In this document: positions 15,620-24,405 of the stretch, piece after piece
Numbering within the stretch: position 1 is the stretch's first letter
Layout of the letters: each line of letters opens with the position of its first letter
From: Acidovorax sp. 106
GTDB lineage: Bacteria; Pseudomonadota; Gammaproteobacteria; Burkholderiales; Burkholderiaceae_C
Length of the DNA: 64,000 nt
Assembly: GCF_003663825.1 (NCBI RefSeq)
Contig: NZ_RCCC01000001.1
Location: 2,984,501-3,048,500 of the forward strand
Direction of reading: 5' to 3'
Program-made: the position numbers and the translations under genes
Notes under the pieces: model-generated
The model's input: the letters and a program-made list of their open reading frames with translations, nothing else
The model's database searches: none
Told to the model about the DNA's origin: nothing

Positions 15620-16084
15620 ATGAAAATCTTTCGCTCTTACACCGAAGTCAGCGCTTGCGTGGGCCAGGAAGTGGCCGTGACCGACTGGATCACCATCACG
15701 CAAGAGCAGGTCAACCTGTTCGCCCAGGCCACGGGCGACCACCAGTGGATCCATGTGGACCCTGAGCGCGCCAAGGCGGGGCCGTTTGGCGCACCGATTG
15801 CCCATGGCTTTCTCACGCTGTCGTTGATTCCGACATTTTTTGAGCAGGGCCTCACCATCGAAGGCGCCCGCATGGGCGTGAACTACGGGCTCAACCGCGT
15901 GCGCTTTACGGCACCCGTGCCGGTAGGCAGCCGCCTGCGGGCCCGCTTGGTGCTGCAGGCAGCCGAGCGCATTGAGCCCGATGGCATGCAGATGACTTGG
16001 TTGGTGACGGTGGAGCGTGAGGGCAGCGACAAGCCTGTGTGCGTGGCCGAATCGCTGGCGCGCAACTACGGCGCAGCGCCTTGA
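15620..16084 (+). CDS. MaoC-family (R)-hydratase/dehydratase
   Basis: The 154-residue hot-dog-fold protein has the hydratase-2 motif FAQATGDHQWIHVD (residues 33-46) with the catalytic Asp and His, followed by GPFGAPIAHGFLTLSLI, characteristic of MaoC dehydratases that hydrate trans-2-enoyl-CoA. The ATG at 15620 starts MKIFRSYTEV, typical of the family; earlier in-frame starts are unrelated sequence. It is probably involved in fatty-acid or PHA metabolism. A bidirectional terminator follows. Confidence 0.93.
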   Translation: MKIFRSYTEVSACVGQEVAVTDWITITQEQVNLFAQATGDHQWIHVDPERAKAGPFGAPIAHGFLTLSLIPTFFEQGLTIEGARMGVNYGLNRVRFTAPVPVGSRLRARLVLQAAERIEPDGMQMTWLVTVEREGSDKPVCVAESLARNYGAAP

Positions 16085-16172
16085 GTCTTGGCGGCTGGGC
16101 CGCTGAGCAGTTCATCCGTTAATCCGTTGAGCGTTGGCCTGCAGGCCAAGGCCGCAGCGCTCGCTTACACAG

Positions 16173-16210
16173 CAAAAAAGGCCTGCCGGGCAACCCGGGC
16201 AGGCCTTTTT
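16173..16210. terminator. Bidirectional intrinsic terminator between the MaoC and DUF4148 genes
   Basis: A strong stem (AGGCCTGCCGGG facing CCCGGGCAGGCCT, with a tiny loop) is flanked by A6 on the left and T5 on the right, so it can end transcription from both convergent genes. Confidence 0.9.
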
Positions 16211-16288
16211 GACGCTGGTGCAGTGGCGTGGACCGTTTGTGGGCAGATGCTGCGCCGGTCCTCGACTGCGTTGGCGTTGTGCGGGCGC

Positions 16289-16603
16289 TTATTCGGCGCT
16301 GGAGGTACGGCCCGCCTTGGCTGCGGCCATGGCGTCGTTGCGTGCATCGGTGCGGGCCAATGCAGAGCCGTTGACGTTCAGCGGCGCAGGCACGTTGTAC
16401 CACTCGGAGTCTTGGGGCAGGGTGCCTGCAGCGCGGGCAGCCACCAGCTCAGCCACCACGGCTTCGCGGGTCAGGGTGCTGCCGGACTGGGCGCTCAGGG
16501 GGTAGTTGTTCCAGTCGCCATCGCGGGGCAAAGCCGAGTCGGCTTGTGCTGCAAAGGCGCTCAGGGCGAGGGTGACGGCGGCGAGGGTGCGGTACGTGTT
16601 CAT
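16289..16603 (-). CDS. DUF4148 small exported protein
   Basis: The 104-residue protein starts at the ATG at 16601-16603 behind an AAGGAAT ribosome site. It has a cleavable signal peptide (MNTYRTLAAVTLALSAFAAQA) and then a short mature region with the DUF4148 signature (LTREAVVAELVAARAAG) followed by a second similar Ala-rich helix. These periplasmic proteins are abundant in Burkholderiales and have no established function. It is divergent from a LysR-type regulator across a 211-bp gap, which could control it. Confidence 0.88.
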   Translation of the reverse strand: MNTYRTLAAVTLALSAFAAQADSALPRDGDWNNYPLSAQSGSTLTREAVVAELVAARAAGTLPQDSEWYNVPAPLNVNGSALARTDARNDAMAAAKAGRTSSAE

Positions 16604-16814
16604 GAGGATTCCTTCAAAAGTTGGGCTTTTCTCCAGACCCACTCCGATGCACAGTGCGCCGGTGGGGCCTGCCTCGGTGAGTGTCCGTAGCGGTGTCGCT
16701 CATCGATGGGGTGAACTTTATCTAGGGTTATCCCTTTGAAAAATAGCATCCTTGGCAATGAATAATTCGCAAAACAGAAATAATCCAACCTTTGGCTAAA
16801 ACATAATTTCCCAA

Positions 16815-17792
16815 ATGGATAGGCTTCTGACCATGCGTGTTTTCCAGGCCGTTGTGGACGAAGGCGGCTTTGCCGCTGCCGCACGGTGGCTTGAACTGTC
16901 GCCCCCGGTGGTGACGCGGCTGGTGGCTGACCTGGAGCAGCACCTTGGCACGCGGCTGCTGCAGCGCACCACGCGCAAGCTGGCCCTGACCGAGGCGGGC
17001 GACGCCTATCTGGCACGGGTGCGCAGTATCCTGCATGAGATTGAAGACGCCGAAGCGGCAGCGGCCGCCAGCACGCGCGACCTGCGCGGCACCATCCGCA
17101 TCGTGGCGTCGCCGGTGCTGGCCACCAACTTCCTGGCTCCGCTGCTGGCCGAGTGGCATGCGCTGCATCCCCGACTGATGCTGGACATTGACATCGACGC
17201 CTATGCCTCCAGCCGGGTGGACGAGTTTGATGTGACCTTCATGGTGGCGGCAGAAAACTTCGACGCCAACATCGTCGCGCGCCCCTTGATGCAGGGCGAG
17301 TCGATTGTGGTGGCGGCCCCTTCCTATCTGGCGCGCAAAGGCTTGCCGTTGCCAGAGCAACCCCAGGACCTGTTGCAGCACGACTACCTGCGCGATTCGG
17401 GCATGGCAGGGCGGGCCCACTTGGGGCTAGGCCGCAAGCTGCGGCTCTTGCCCGTGGATGGGCGGCAACCGCCCCAAGAGCTGGAGGTGCCGTCGGTGGT
17501 GTTGCAGTCGATCAGCACTGAGGTGCTGATGCGTGCCGCAGTAGACGGCATGGGCGTGGCCGTGGCGCCGCGCCTGCTGGTGCATGAGCACCTGGCCCAG
17601 GGCGAGCTGGTGCAGTTGCTGCCAGGCTGGATTTACGCGCGCTACACCGTTTACGCCGCGCTACCCTCGGGCCGCATGCTGCCTGCGCGCACCAAGGTGT
17701 TTCTGGACTTTCTGAGTGAGCAGGTGCGCAAGTCCATGGCCATGCGCAAGCAGATCGAGAGTTGCTTGGGATCGCCTGCCGGCCAGGCATAG
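16815..17792 (+). CDS. LysR-family transcriptional regulator
   Basis: The 325-residue protein has an N-terminal winged HTH (residues 1-60; MDRLLTMRVFQAVVDEGGFAAAARWL and the recognition segment VTRLVADLEQHLGTRLLQR) and a periplasmic-binding-protein-like effector domain. It belongs to the CrgA/DmlR-like subgroup by its N-terminal MDRL..M..F and its C-terminal LLPGWI.....YA.LPSGR pattern. It is divergent from the DUF4148 gene; the target is unknown, and the divergent gene is the first candidate. The ATG at 16815 is the only sensible start. Confidence 0.92.
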   Translation: MDRLLTMRVFQAVVDEGGFAAAARWLELSPPVVTRLVADLEQHLGTRLLQRTTRKLALTEAGDAYLARVRSILHEIEDAEAAAAASTRDLRGTIRIVASPVLATNFLAPLLAEWHALHPRLMLDIDIDAYASSRVDEFDVTFMVAAENFDANIVARPLMQGESIVVAAPSYLARKGLPLPEQPQDLLQHDYLRDSGMAGRAHLGLGRKLRLLPVDGRQPPQELEVPSVVLQSISTEVLMRAAVDGMGVAVAPRLLVHEHLAQGELVQLLPGWIYARYTVYAALPSGRMLPARTKVFLDFLSEQVRKSMAMRKQIESCLGSPAGQA

Positions 17793-17810
17793 CGCTGCTT
17801 CAGACCTGCC

Positions 17811-18299
17811 TCAGGTTGCCGTGCCGGACGCTTGCGGCATCGCAAACTGGTTTTGCCGCCAGGCCTCAAACACCGTCACCGCCACTGCGTTGGAAAGGTT
17901 GAGGCTGCGCTGCCCGGCCACCATGGTCAGGCGCAGGCGCTGGCTGGGGGCAAAGGTCTCGCGCAGCTCGGGCGCGAGACCACGGGTTTCCGAGCCAAAC
18001 ACCAGCCAGTCTCCGGGCTGAAAGGCCGTGTCGTGCACGCCCTGCGTGCCCCGCGTGGTGAGCGCGAACATGCGGGCCGGGTCGGGCTTGGCGTCGCTCA
18101 AAAACGTGGCCCAGTCGCGGTGCTTGAGCACCTGGGCGTACTCGTGATAGTCCAGCCCTGCGCGGCGCATGAGGCGGTCTTCCATGGAAAAGCCCAGCGG
18201 CTCCACCAGGTGCAGCGTGCACCCGGTGTTGGCCGCCAACCGGATCACGTTGCCGGTGTTGGGTGGGATTTCGGGCTCGACAAGAACAATGTGAAACAT
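17811..18299 (-). CDS. trmL: tRNA (cytidine(34)-2'-O)-methyltransferase TrmL
   Basis: The 162-residue SPOUT-fold enzyme methylates the 2'-O of the wobble base in tRNA-Leu. The start MFHIVLVEPEIPPNTGN at 18299 contains the family's EPEIPPNTGN motif. The knot region is visible as LVFGSETRGLAP and the C-terminal RSLNLSNAVAVTVFEA, which binds SAM. Length is normal. An open frame extends upstream but has no homology character. It sits just left of a long hairpin repeat and is probably monocistronic. Confidence 0.95.
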   Translation of the reverse strand: MFHIVLVEPEIPPNTGNVIRLAANTGCTLHLVEPLGFSMEDRLMRRAGLDYHEYAQVLKHRDWATFLSDAKPDPARMFALTTRGTQGVHDTAFQPGDWLVFGSETRGLAPELRETFAPSQRLRLTMVAGQRSLNLSNAVAVTVFEAWRQNQFAMPQASGTAT

Positions 18300-18316
18300 G
18301 CCGCTATTGTCGTTGC

Positions 18317-18485
18317 CTAGGAGTCTGCGCGGCAGAAGGCATCGAAGCGTAACGCGCGAAAACCGAGGATCGCGTGGTGCTACCGACAAGCCCAGGGTTG
18401 ACCCCTGGGCGCAGGAGGTAGTACCGCGCGAGACCGGTTTATCGCACGTTGCAGCCGATGCTCCTTCTGCCGCGCAGACTCCTAG
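18317..18485. repeat. 169-bp long inverted-repeat element (MITE-like hairpin)
   Basis: The outermost 23 bp (18317-18339, starting CTAGGAGTCTGCGC) are repeated exactly in inverted orientation at 18463-18485. Pairing continues with few mismatches through CATCG, AACG.GCGA, AAACCG, TCGCG.GGT and CTACC. The centre is a small perfect hairpin, GCCCAGGG facing CCCTGGGC. It fills the gap between trmL and the ABC transporter. It carries no open frame, and no target-site duplication is obvious. Confidence 0.85.
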
Positions 18486-18512
18486 CGGGCTGCCTCATCC
18501 CACGCGGCTCAC

Positions 18513-20333
18513 TCAGGCCGTGAACTGCAGCTTGGCCAGCTGGGCATACACCCCTTGGGCGGCCAACAGGCTGGCGTGGGTGCCTTGCTCAACGATGCGG
18601 CCGTGCTCCAGCACCACGATGCGGTCAGCGTTTTGCACGGTGGCCAGCCGGTGTGCAATGACCAGGGTGGTGCGCTGCCCGGTGTGGCGCTGCATGGCAG
18701 TGTCCAGCGCGGCTTGCACCATACGCTCGCTCTCGGCATCGAGTGCGCTGGTGGCTTCGTCCAGCAGCAGCAGGGGCGGGTTCTTCAAAATGGCACGGGC
18801 AATGGCAATGCGCTGCTTTTGCCCGCCCGACAGGCGCACGCCGCGCTCGCCCAAAAAGGTGTCGTAGCCCTGGGGCAGGGCCATGATGAAGTCGTCGGCA
18901 AAGGCGGCCTGGGCGGCGGCCTTCACTTCTTCTGGGGTGGCATCCGGCTTGCCGTAGCGGATGTTCTCCAGCGCCGATGCGCCGAAGATCACGGCGTCTT
19001 GCGGCACGGTGGCAATGTGGCTGCGCAGTGTGGTGAGTGCCAGGTCGCGGATGTTCACCCCGTTCAGGAAGATGCCCGATGGCGCAGCGCCGCTGCGTGG
19101 TGCGTCGGCGTCGTAAAAGCGCTGCAGCAACTGAAACACCGTGGTCTTGCCCGCGCCGCTGGCGCCCACCAGGGCCACCGTTTCACCGGGTGCCAGGGTG
19201 AGTGAAAAATCGGCGAGCGCAGGCTGGTCGGGGCGCGACGGGTAGCGAAACTGCACCGAGGCAAAGTCCACCGCCAGGCCCCGGCCGGTGTGCGGTAGTG
19301 GCAGGGGCGATGCGGGCTCTGCCACAGGCGATTGGGTAGCCAGCAGCTCCATCAGCCGCTCGGTGGCCCCAGCGGCGCGCAGCAAGTCACCATACACCTC
19401 GCCCAGCACGGCCACGGCCCCTGCCAGCAGCATCACGTACACCACGGTTTGCCCCAGGTGCCCTGCAGTCATCTCGCCAGCCAGCACGGCCTGTGTGCCA
19501 CGGTACAAGCCCCACAGCAGCAGGGCTGCGTTGGCAATGATTATGAACGCCACCAGCACGGCGCGTGCGCGGGTGCGCTGCACGGCGGTGGAAAAAGCGC
19601 TTTCGGCCGCCCCCGCAAAGCGGGCGGACTCGCGCTGCTCTGCGGTGTAGCTTTGCACTACTGGGATGGCGTTGAGCACCTCGGCGGCGATGGCGCTGGA
19701 GTCGGCCACGCGGTCCTGGCTGTCGCGCGAGAGCTTGCGCACGCGCCGCCCAATCCACATGGCGGGCAGCACCACTAGCAGCACGGCCAGCAGCACCACC
19801 GACATCACATAGGGGTTGGTCCACACCAGCATGCCCAGTGCCCCAATGCCCATCACGGCATTGCGCAAGCCCATCGACAGCGACGAGCCCACCACGGTTT
19901 GCACCAGCGTGGTGTCTGCTGTGAGCCGCGACAGCACCTCGCCGGTCTGGGTGCTTTCAAAGAACTGCGGGCTTTGCCGCAGTACGTGGCTGTACACCGC
20001 CTGGCGCAGGTCGGCCGTCACCCGCTCGCCCAACCAGCTCACGGCATAAAAGCGGGCCGCAGAAAACACGCCCAGCCCTACCGCCACCAAAAACAGCGCG
20101 CCAAAGTGCCCGCGCAATTCCATGGCCTGGCTGGCGCGGTCGCCCGCGACCAAGCCTGTGTCAATCAAATCGCGCAAGGCCAGCGGAAACGCCAGTGTGG
20201 CCAGCGCGGCCAGCACCAAGCACAGCAGCGACCACGCAATGCGCGCACGGTAGGGCTTGAGAAAGGGCACAAGCCCGGTGAGCGAGCGCGGTGCACCGCG
20301 TGCGTTGCCAGCGGGGGCAGTGGGTGTGGCCAT
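18513..20333 (-). CDS. ABC exporter half-transporter (MsbA-related, permease plus ATPase)
   Basis: The 606-residue protein starts at the ATG at 20331-20333. A six-helix ABC type-1 membrane domain spans about residues 25-330. The nucleotide-binding domain has Walker A GASGAGKTT, the Q-loop VPQDAVIF, signature LSGGQKQR, Walker B LLLLDEATSALDAESE and the H-loop HRLATV. It works as a homodimer. It resembles the MsbA-related permease/ATPase group found next to diverse genes; substrate (lipid or drug) is not evident. An upstream in-frame Met would add 21 residues without features. It is divergent from livG. Confidence 0.92.
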   Translation of the reverse strand: MATPTAPAGNARGAPRSLTGLVPFLKPYRARIAWSLLCLVLAALATLAFPLALRDLIDTGLVAGDRASQAMELRGHFGALFLVAVGLGVFSAARFYAVSWLGERVTADLRQAVYSHVLRQSPQFFESTQTGEVLSRLTADTTLVQTVVGSSLSMGLRNAVMGIGALGMLVWTNPYVMSVVLLAVLLVVLPAMWIGRRVRKLSRDSQDRVADSSAIAAEVLNAIPVVQSYTAEQRESARFAGAAESAFSTAVQRTRARAVLVAFIIIANAALLLWGLYRGTQAVLAGEMTAGHLGQTVVYVMLLAGAVAVLGEVYGDLLRAAGATERLMELLATQSPVAEPASPLPLPHTGRGLAVDFASVQFRYPSRPDQPALADFSLTLAPGETVALVGASGAGKTTVFQLLQRFYDADAPRSGAAPSGIFLNGVNIRDLALTTLRSHIATVPQDAVIFGASALENIRYGKPDATPEEVKAAAQAAFADDFIMALPQGYDTFLGERGVRLSGGQKQRIAIARAILKNPPLLLLDEATSALDAESERMVQAALDTAMQRHTGQRTTLVIAHRLATVQNADRIVVLEHGRIVEQGTHASLLAAQGVYAQLAKLQFTA

Positions 20334-20675
20334 GGGGTATGGGATGGGCAGAGGAGCTATGAAGGGCGGGGCTGCGTGCCCCGCGTGATGGCGCATGGTA
20401 GGGCGATCAGGTGTTGCGCGGGTGTCGCGAGATATCGGTAGATGTCAATTCATGTCGCTATGTATCGCTGCGTGTCGTTGCCATCGCTGCGGATCGGGGT
20501 GCGCTGAGCGTGAGGGTGATGGCATAGGGTCTGTGTCTAGGCATTAATACATAGGCATTAGTACCAGTATCTGCCAACCACGGTCGGGGCATACGATGCA
20601 CCACAGCAAAGCGGCTTCACGCCAGCCTTTGCGCAAGTCAGTTTTCATCCCGCACCATGGAGTGACCCAGGCGCA
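20334..20675. other. 342-bp divergent intergenic region between ABC exporter and livG
   Basis: There is no gene here. It should contain both divergent promoters. Two features stand out: a direct repeat TAGGCATTA at 20538-20546 and 20552-20560, spaced one and a third helical turns apart, and a run of TGTCGC-like words around 20420-20480 (GTGTCGCGAG, ATGTCGCTATG, GTGTCGTTG). Either could bind a regulator of the liv operon. Confidence 0.5.
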
Positions 20676-21446
20676 ATGAGCGATGTGATCCTTGAAACCC
20701 AGAGCCTGACCAAAGAGTTCAAAGGCTTTACCGCCGTCAGCAATGTCAACCTGGCGGTGCGCCGAGGCTCCATCCATGCGCTCATCGGTCCCAACGGGGC
20801 GGGCAAGACCACCTGCTTTAACTTGCTCACCAAGTTTCTGGTGCCCACTTCGGGGGTGATTCGCTTCAACGGGCACGACATCACGGCAGAGGCACCTGCG
20901 CAAATTGCGCGCCGGGGGGTGATTCGCTCCTTTCAGATTTCGGCGGTGTTCCCTCACCTCACACTGCTGGAAAACGTGCGCCTGGGCCTGCAGCGCAAGC
21001 TGGGCACGTCGTTCCATTTTTGGCGCAGCGAGCGCAGCCTGCAGCAGCTGGACGAGCGCGCCATGCAACTGCTGACCGAGGTGGGCCTGGACGACCTGGC
21101 CGACGAAGTGACGGTGAACTTGCCCTATGGCCGCAAGCGCGCATTGGAGATTGCCACCACGCTGTCGATGGAGCCCGAGCTGATGCTGCTGGACGAGCCC
21201 ACACAAGGCATGGGGCACGAGGATGTGGACCGGGTGACGCAGCTCATCAAAAAGGTCTCGGCCGGGCGCACCATCTTGATGGTGGAGCACAACATGAAGG
21301 TGGTCTCCACCATTGCCGACTGCATCACGGTGCTGCAGCGTGGCGCTGTGCTGGCAGAGGGGCCGTATGCCGAGGTCTCCAGCAACCCGCAGGTGATGGA
21401 GGCCTATATGGGCACGACAGATGGTCAACTCCAAGGGGCGCATTGA
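20676..21446 (+). CDS. livG: Branched-chain amino-acid type ABC transporter ATPase LivG
   Basis: The 256-residue protein has intact motifs: Walker A GPNGAGKTT (38-46), Q-loop RSFQISAVFPHLT, the LivG-type signature LPYGRKRALEIA and Walker B LMLLDEPTQGM, then HNMKVV. The C-terminal extension (YAEVSSNPQVMEAYMG) is typical of LivG. It pairs with LivF to drive import through LivH and LivM. The gene is first in a five-gene operon; its stop is followed after one base by the livF start. The solute may be an amino acid, urea or an aromatic compound, since these paralogues vary. Confidence 0.93.
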   Translation: MSDVILETQSLTKEFKGFTAVSNVNLAVRRGSIHALIGPNGAGKTTCFNLLTKFLVPTSGVIRFNGHDITAEAPAQIARRGVIRSFQISAVFPHLTLLENVRLGLQRKLGTSFHFWRSERSLQQLDERAMQLLTEVGLDDLADEVTVNLPYGRKRALEIATTLSMEPELMLLDEPTQGMGHEDVDRVTQLIKKVSAGRTILMVEHNMKVVSTIADCITVLQRGAVLAEGPYAEVSSNPQVMEAYMGTTDGQLQGAH

Positions 21447-21447
21447 C

Positions 21448-22158
21448 ATGGGTACCCCTGCACTTGAAATCAAGAACCTCGAAGCCTGGTACGGCGAGTC
21501 GCATGTGCTCCACGGCGTGGACATCGTCGTGCAGCCCGGCGAAGTGGTCACGCTGCTGGGCCGCAACGGCGCCGGGCGCACCACCACCATGCGCGCCATC
21601 ATGGGTCTCACGGGGGCCCGCAAAGGCTCGGTCAAGATCAATGGGGTGGAGACTGTGGGCATGCCCACCCACCGCATTGCCCACCTTGGCGTGGGCTATT
21701 GCCCGGAAGAGCGGGGCATTTTCTCCAGCCTCTCGTGCGAGGAAAACCTGCTGCTGCCGCCCGCTTTGAAGACCGGCACACCAGGCATGTCGGTGCCCGA
21801 GATTTACGCCATGTTCCCCAACCTGGCGGAGCGGCGCAACAGCCAGGGCACGCGCCTGTCGGGTGGCGAGCAGCAGATGCTGGCCGTGGCCCGCATTCTG
21901 CGCACAGGCGCCAATTTGCTGCTGCTCGATGAAATCTCGGAGGGCCTGGCCCCCGTCATCGTGCAGGCCCTGGCACGCATGATCACCACACTGCGCCAAA
22001 AGGGCTACACGGTGGTGATGGTGGAACAGAACTTCCGCTTTGCTGCACCGCTGGCAGACCGCTTTTATGTCATGGAGCATGGTCGCATCGTGGAGCAGTT
22101 TGGGGCCGAGCAGCTGCAGGCCAAGATGCCCGTGCTCAACGAGTTGCTTGGGGTTTGA
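21448..22158 (+). CDS. livF: ABC transporter ATPase LivF with an Arg in Walker A
   Basis: The 236-residue protein starts at the ATG at 21448, one base after the livG stop. Family features are clear: LEAWYGESHVLHGVD, the signature LSGGEQQMLAVAR, Walker B LLLLDEISEGLAP and VEQNF. The P-loop reads GRNGAGRTT, so the Lys that contacts the ATP phosphates is Arg44 (codon CGC). All other ATPase motifs look normal, so the subunit may hydrolyse ATP weakly or only in partnership with LivG. A sequencing error is unlikely since the change from AAG or AAA to CGC needs more than one base. Confidence 0.92.
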   Translation: MGTPALEIKNLEAWYGESHVLHGVDIVVQPGEVVTLLGRNGAGRTTTMRAIMGLTGARKGSVKINGVETVGMPTHRIAHLGVGYCPEERGIFSSLSCEENLLLPPALKTGTPGMSVPEIYAMFPNLAERRNSQGTRLSGGEQQMLAVARILRTGANLLLLDEISEGLAPVIVQALARMITTLRQKGYTVVMVEQNFRFAAPLADRFYVMEHGRIVEQFGAEQLQAKMPVLNELLGV

Positions 22159-22237
22159 ATCCCCCCCCTGCCGCCGCCTTTTGCAGAGTCAACGATCTCG
22201 TGACACCGTACCCCTCTATACCCACAGGAGACAATCC

Positions 22238-23440
22238 ATGAAGAAGAGCAAACTGGCTACCGCACTGGCTTTGGTATTGGGCGCTGCAGGGCTGGCAGCC
22301 CCGGCTGCACAGGCGCAGGAGAAGGTGAAGATCGGCTTCATCACGGACATGTCCAGCCTGTATGCCGACGTAGAAGGCAAGAACGGAGCGCTGGCCATAC
22401 AGATGGCTATCGATGATTTTGGCGGCAAGGTGCTGGGCATGCCCATTGAGCTGATGAGCGCCGACCACCAGAACAAGGCCGACATTGCTGCATCCAAGGC
22501 CCGCGAGTGGATTGACACCCAGGGTCTCACGATGGTGTTTGGTGGCACCAACTCGGGCACGGCTTTGGCGATTGCCAAAGTGGCCGCAGAGAAGAAGCGC
22601 GTGTATATCAACAACGGCGCCGCCAGCTCGGCATTGACCAACGACCAGTGCACACCGTACACGGTGCACTACGCCTATGACACCGTGGCCCTGGCCAAAG
22701 GCACGGGCTCTGCCATCGTGGACAGTGGTGGCAAGAGCTGGTACTTCCTGACAGCCGACTACGCGTTTGGTCACGCACTGGAGGCAGACACCAGCACCGT
22801 GGTGAAGGCCAAGGGCGGCTCGGTGGTGGGGGCTGTGCGCCACCCGCTCAATGCGTCTGATTTCTCTTCGTTCCTGCTGCAGGCACAAAACTCTAAGGCG
22901 CAGATTCTGGGCCTGGCCAATGCCGGGGGCGACACCATCAACTCCATCAAGGCGGCCAAGGAGTTTGGCATTGGCAAGACCATGAAGCTGGCGGGCTTGC
23001 TGATCTTCATCAGCGACGTGCACAGCCTGGGCTTGCGCAACACCGAGGGCCTGCAGTTCACCACCAGTTGGTACTGGGACTTGAATGAAGAAACCCGCAA
23101 GTTCTCGGCCCGCTTCTTTGAAAAGACCAAGCGTATGCCCACTGAAATCCAGGCGGCCGATTACTCGGCCACCATGAATTACCTCAAGGCCGTGGAAGCT
23201 GCCAAGAGTGCTGATGCCGATAAGGTCATGACCACCTGGCGGGGCATGAAGATGAACGACTTCTTTGGCTCAGGCCAGTTGCGTGCCGATGGCCGCTATG
23301 TGCACGACATGTACCTGATGGAGGTGAAGAAGCCATCGGAATCGACCAAACCATGGGATTACTACAAGCTCATCAAGAAGCTGCCGGGGGACACCGTCTT
23401 CACCACCAAGGCCGAGAGCAAGTGCGCTCTGTGGAAGTGA
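22238..23440 (+). CDS. Periplasmic substrate-binding protein of the liv-type ABC transporter
   Basis: The 400-residue protein starts at the ATG at 22238 behind a CAGGAGA ribosome site and has a signal peptide ending AAPAAQAQ (about residue 27). The mature protein has the type-I periplasmic-binding fold of LivK/AmiC-like receptors (VKIGFITDMSSLYADVEG, then IDDFGGKVLGMPIELMSADHQNK). The sequence is closer to receptors for aromatic or non-amino-acid solutes than to E. coli LivK, so the ligand is open. It lies between the ATPase and permease genes of the operon. Confidence 0.92.
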   Translation: MKKSKLATALALVLGAAGLAAPAAQAQEKVKIGFITDMSSLYADVEGKNGALAIQMAIDDFGGKVLGMPIELMSADHQNKADIAASKAREWIDTQGLTMVFGGTNSGTALAIAKVAAEKKRVYINNGAASSALTNDQCTPYTVHYAYDTVALAKGTGSAIVDSGGKSWYFLTADYAFGHALEADTSTVVKAKGGSVVGAVRHPLNASDFSSFLLQAQNSKAQILGLANAGGDTINSIKAAKEFGIGKTMKLAGLLIFISDVHSLGLRNTEGLQFTTSWYWDLNEETRKFSARFFEKTKRMPTEIQAADYSATMNYLKAVEAAKSADADKVMTTWRGMKMNDFFGSGQLRADGRYVHDMYLMEVKKPSESTKPWDYYKLIKKLPGDTVFTTKAESKCALWK

Positions 23441-23509
23441 TGGCGTCCGTCTGGATGCTCCGCTGTTTCACGCACTGAATCCCACCCCCTTTCACCGGCG
23501 CTGCCTCCC

Positions 23510-24394
23510 ATGGAAATTTTCGGTGTCTCCTTGCCAGGCCTGCTCAGCCAACTCCTTTTGGGGTTGGTCAACGGGTCGTTTTATGCCATCTTGAGTCTGG
23601 GCTTGGCGGTCATCTTCGGGCTGCTCAACGTCATTAACTTTGCGCATGGTGCGCTGTTCATGATGGGGGCCTTGGCGACCTGGATGGCCATGAACTACCT
23701 GGGCATCGGCTATTGGTGGATGCTGGTGTTGGCGCCGTTGGTGGTGGGGGTGTTTGGCGTGGTGATTGAGCGGCTGTTGCTGCGCTGGATCTATAAGCTA
23801 GACCATCTTTATGGGCTGCTGCTGACCCTGGGCCTCACGCTGTTGATTGAGGGGGTGTTCCGCTCCATCTACGGCGTGTCGGGCCTGGGCTATGACACGC
23901 CCGAGCTGCTCGAAGGCGCGACCAACCTCGGCTTCATGATCATGCCCAACTACCGAGCCTGGGTGGTGGTGGCCTCAGTGGTGGTGTGCCTGGCCACTTG
24001 GTACGTGATTGAAAAGACCAAGCTCGGTGCCTACCTGCGGGCGGGCACCGAGAACCCGCGCCTGGTGGAGGCCTTTGGTGTGAATGTGCCGGTCATGATC
24101 ACCCTGACCTATGCCTTTGGTGCCGCACTGGCCGCGTTTGCCGGTGTGTTGGCCGCGCCGGTGTACCAGGTCACCCCGCTCATGGGGCAAAACCTCATCA
24201 TCGTGGTGTTTGCCGTGGTGGTGATCGGCGGCATGGGCTCCATCATGGGCTCGATCCTGACAGGGCTGGGCTTGGGGGTGATTGAGGGGTTCACCAAAGT
24301 GTTCTATCCCGAGGCGTCATCCACGGTGGTGTTTGTCATCATGGTGATTGTTTTGCTGATCCGCCCCGCCGGTTTGTTCGGCAAAGAGAAATAA
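23510..24394 (+). CDS. livH: Branched-chain amino-acid type ABC permease LivH
   Basis: The 294-residue permease of about eight helices has the LivH start LVNGSFYAILSLGLAVIFGLLNVINFAHGALFMMGAL, which is diagnostic. The EAA-like loop follows as ENPRLVEAFGVNV, and the C-terminal PAGLFGKEK motif is usual for LivH. It forms the membrane pore with LivM. The downstream livM start is 12 bp after its stop. Confidence 0.94.
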   Translation: MEIFGVSLPGLLSQLLLGLVNGSFYAILSLGLAVIFGLLNVINFAHGALFMMGALATWMAMNYLGIGYWWMLVLAPLVVGVFGVVIERLLLRWIYKLDHLYGLLLTLGLTLLIEGVFRSIYGVSGLGYDTPELLEGATNLGFMIMPNYRAWVVVASVVVCLATWYVIEKTKLGAYLRAGTENPRLVEAFGVNVPVMITLTYAFGAALAAFAGVLAAPVYQVTPLMGQNLIIVVFAVVVIGGMGSIMGSILTGLGLGVIEGFTKVFYPEASSTVVFVIMVIVLLIRPAGLFGKEK

Positions 24395-24405
24395 GGGGCC
24401 GATCC

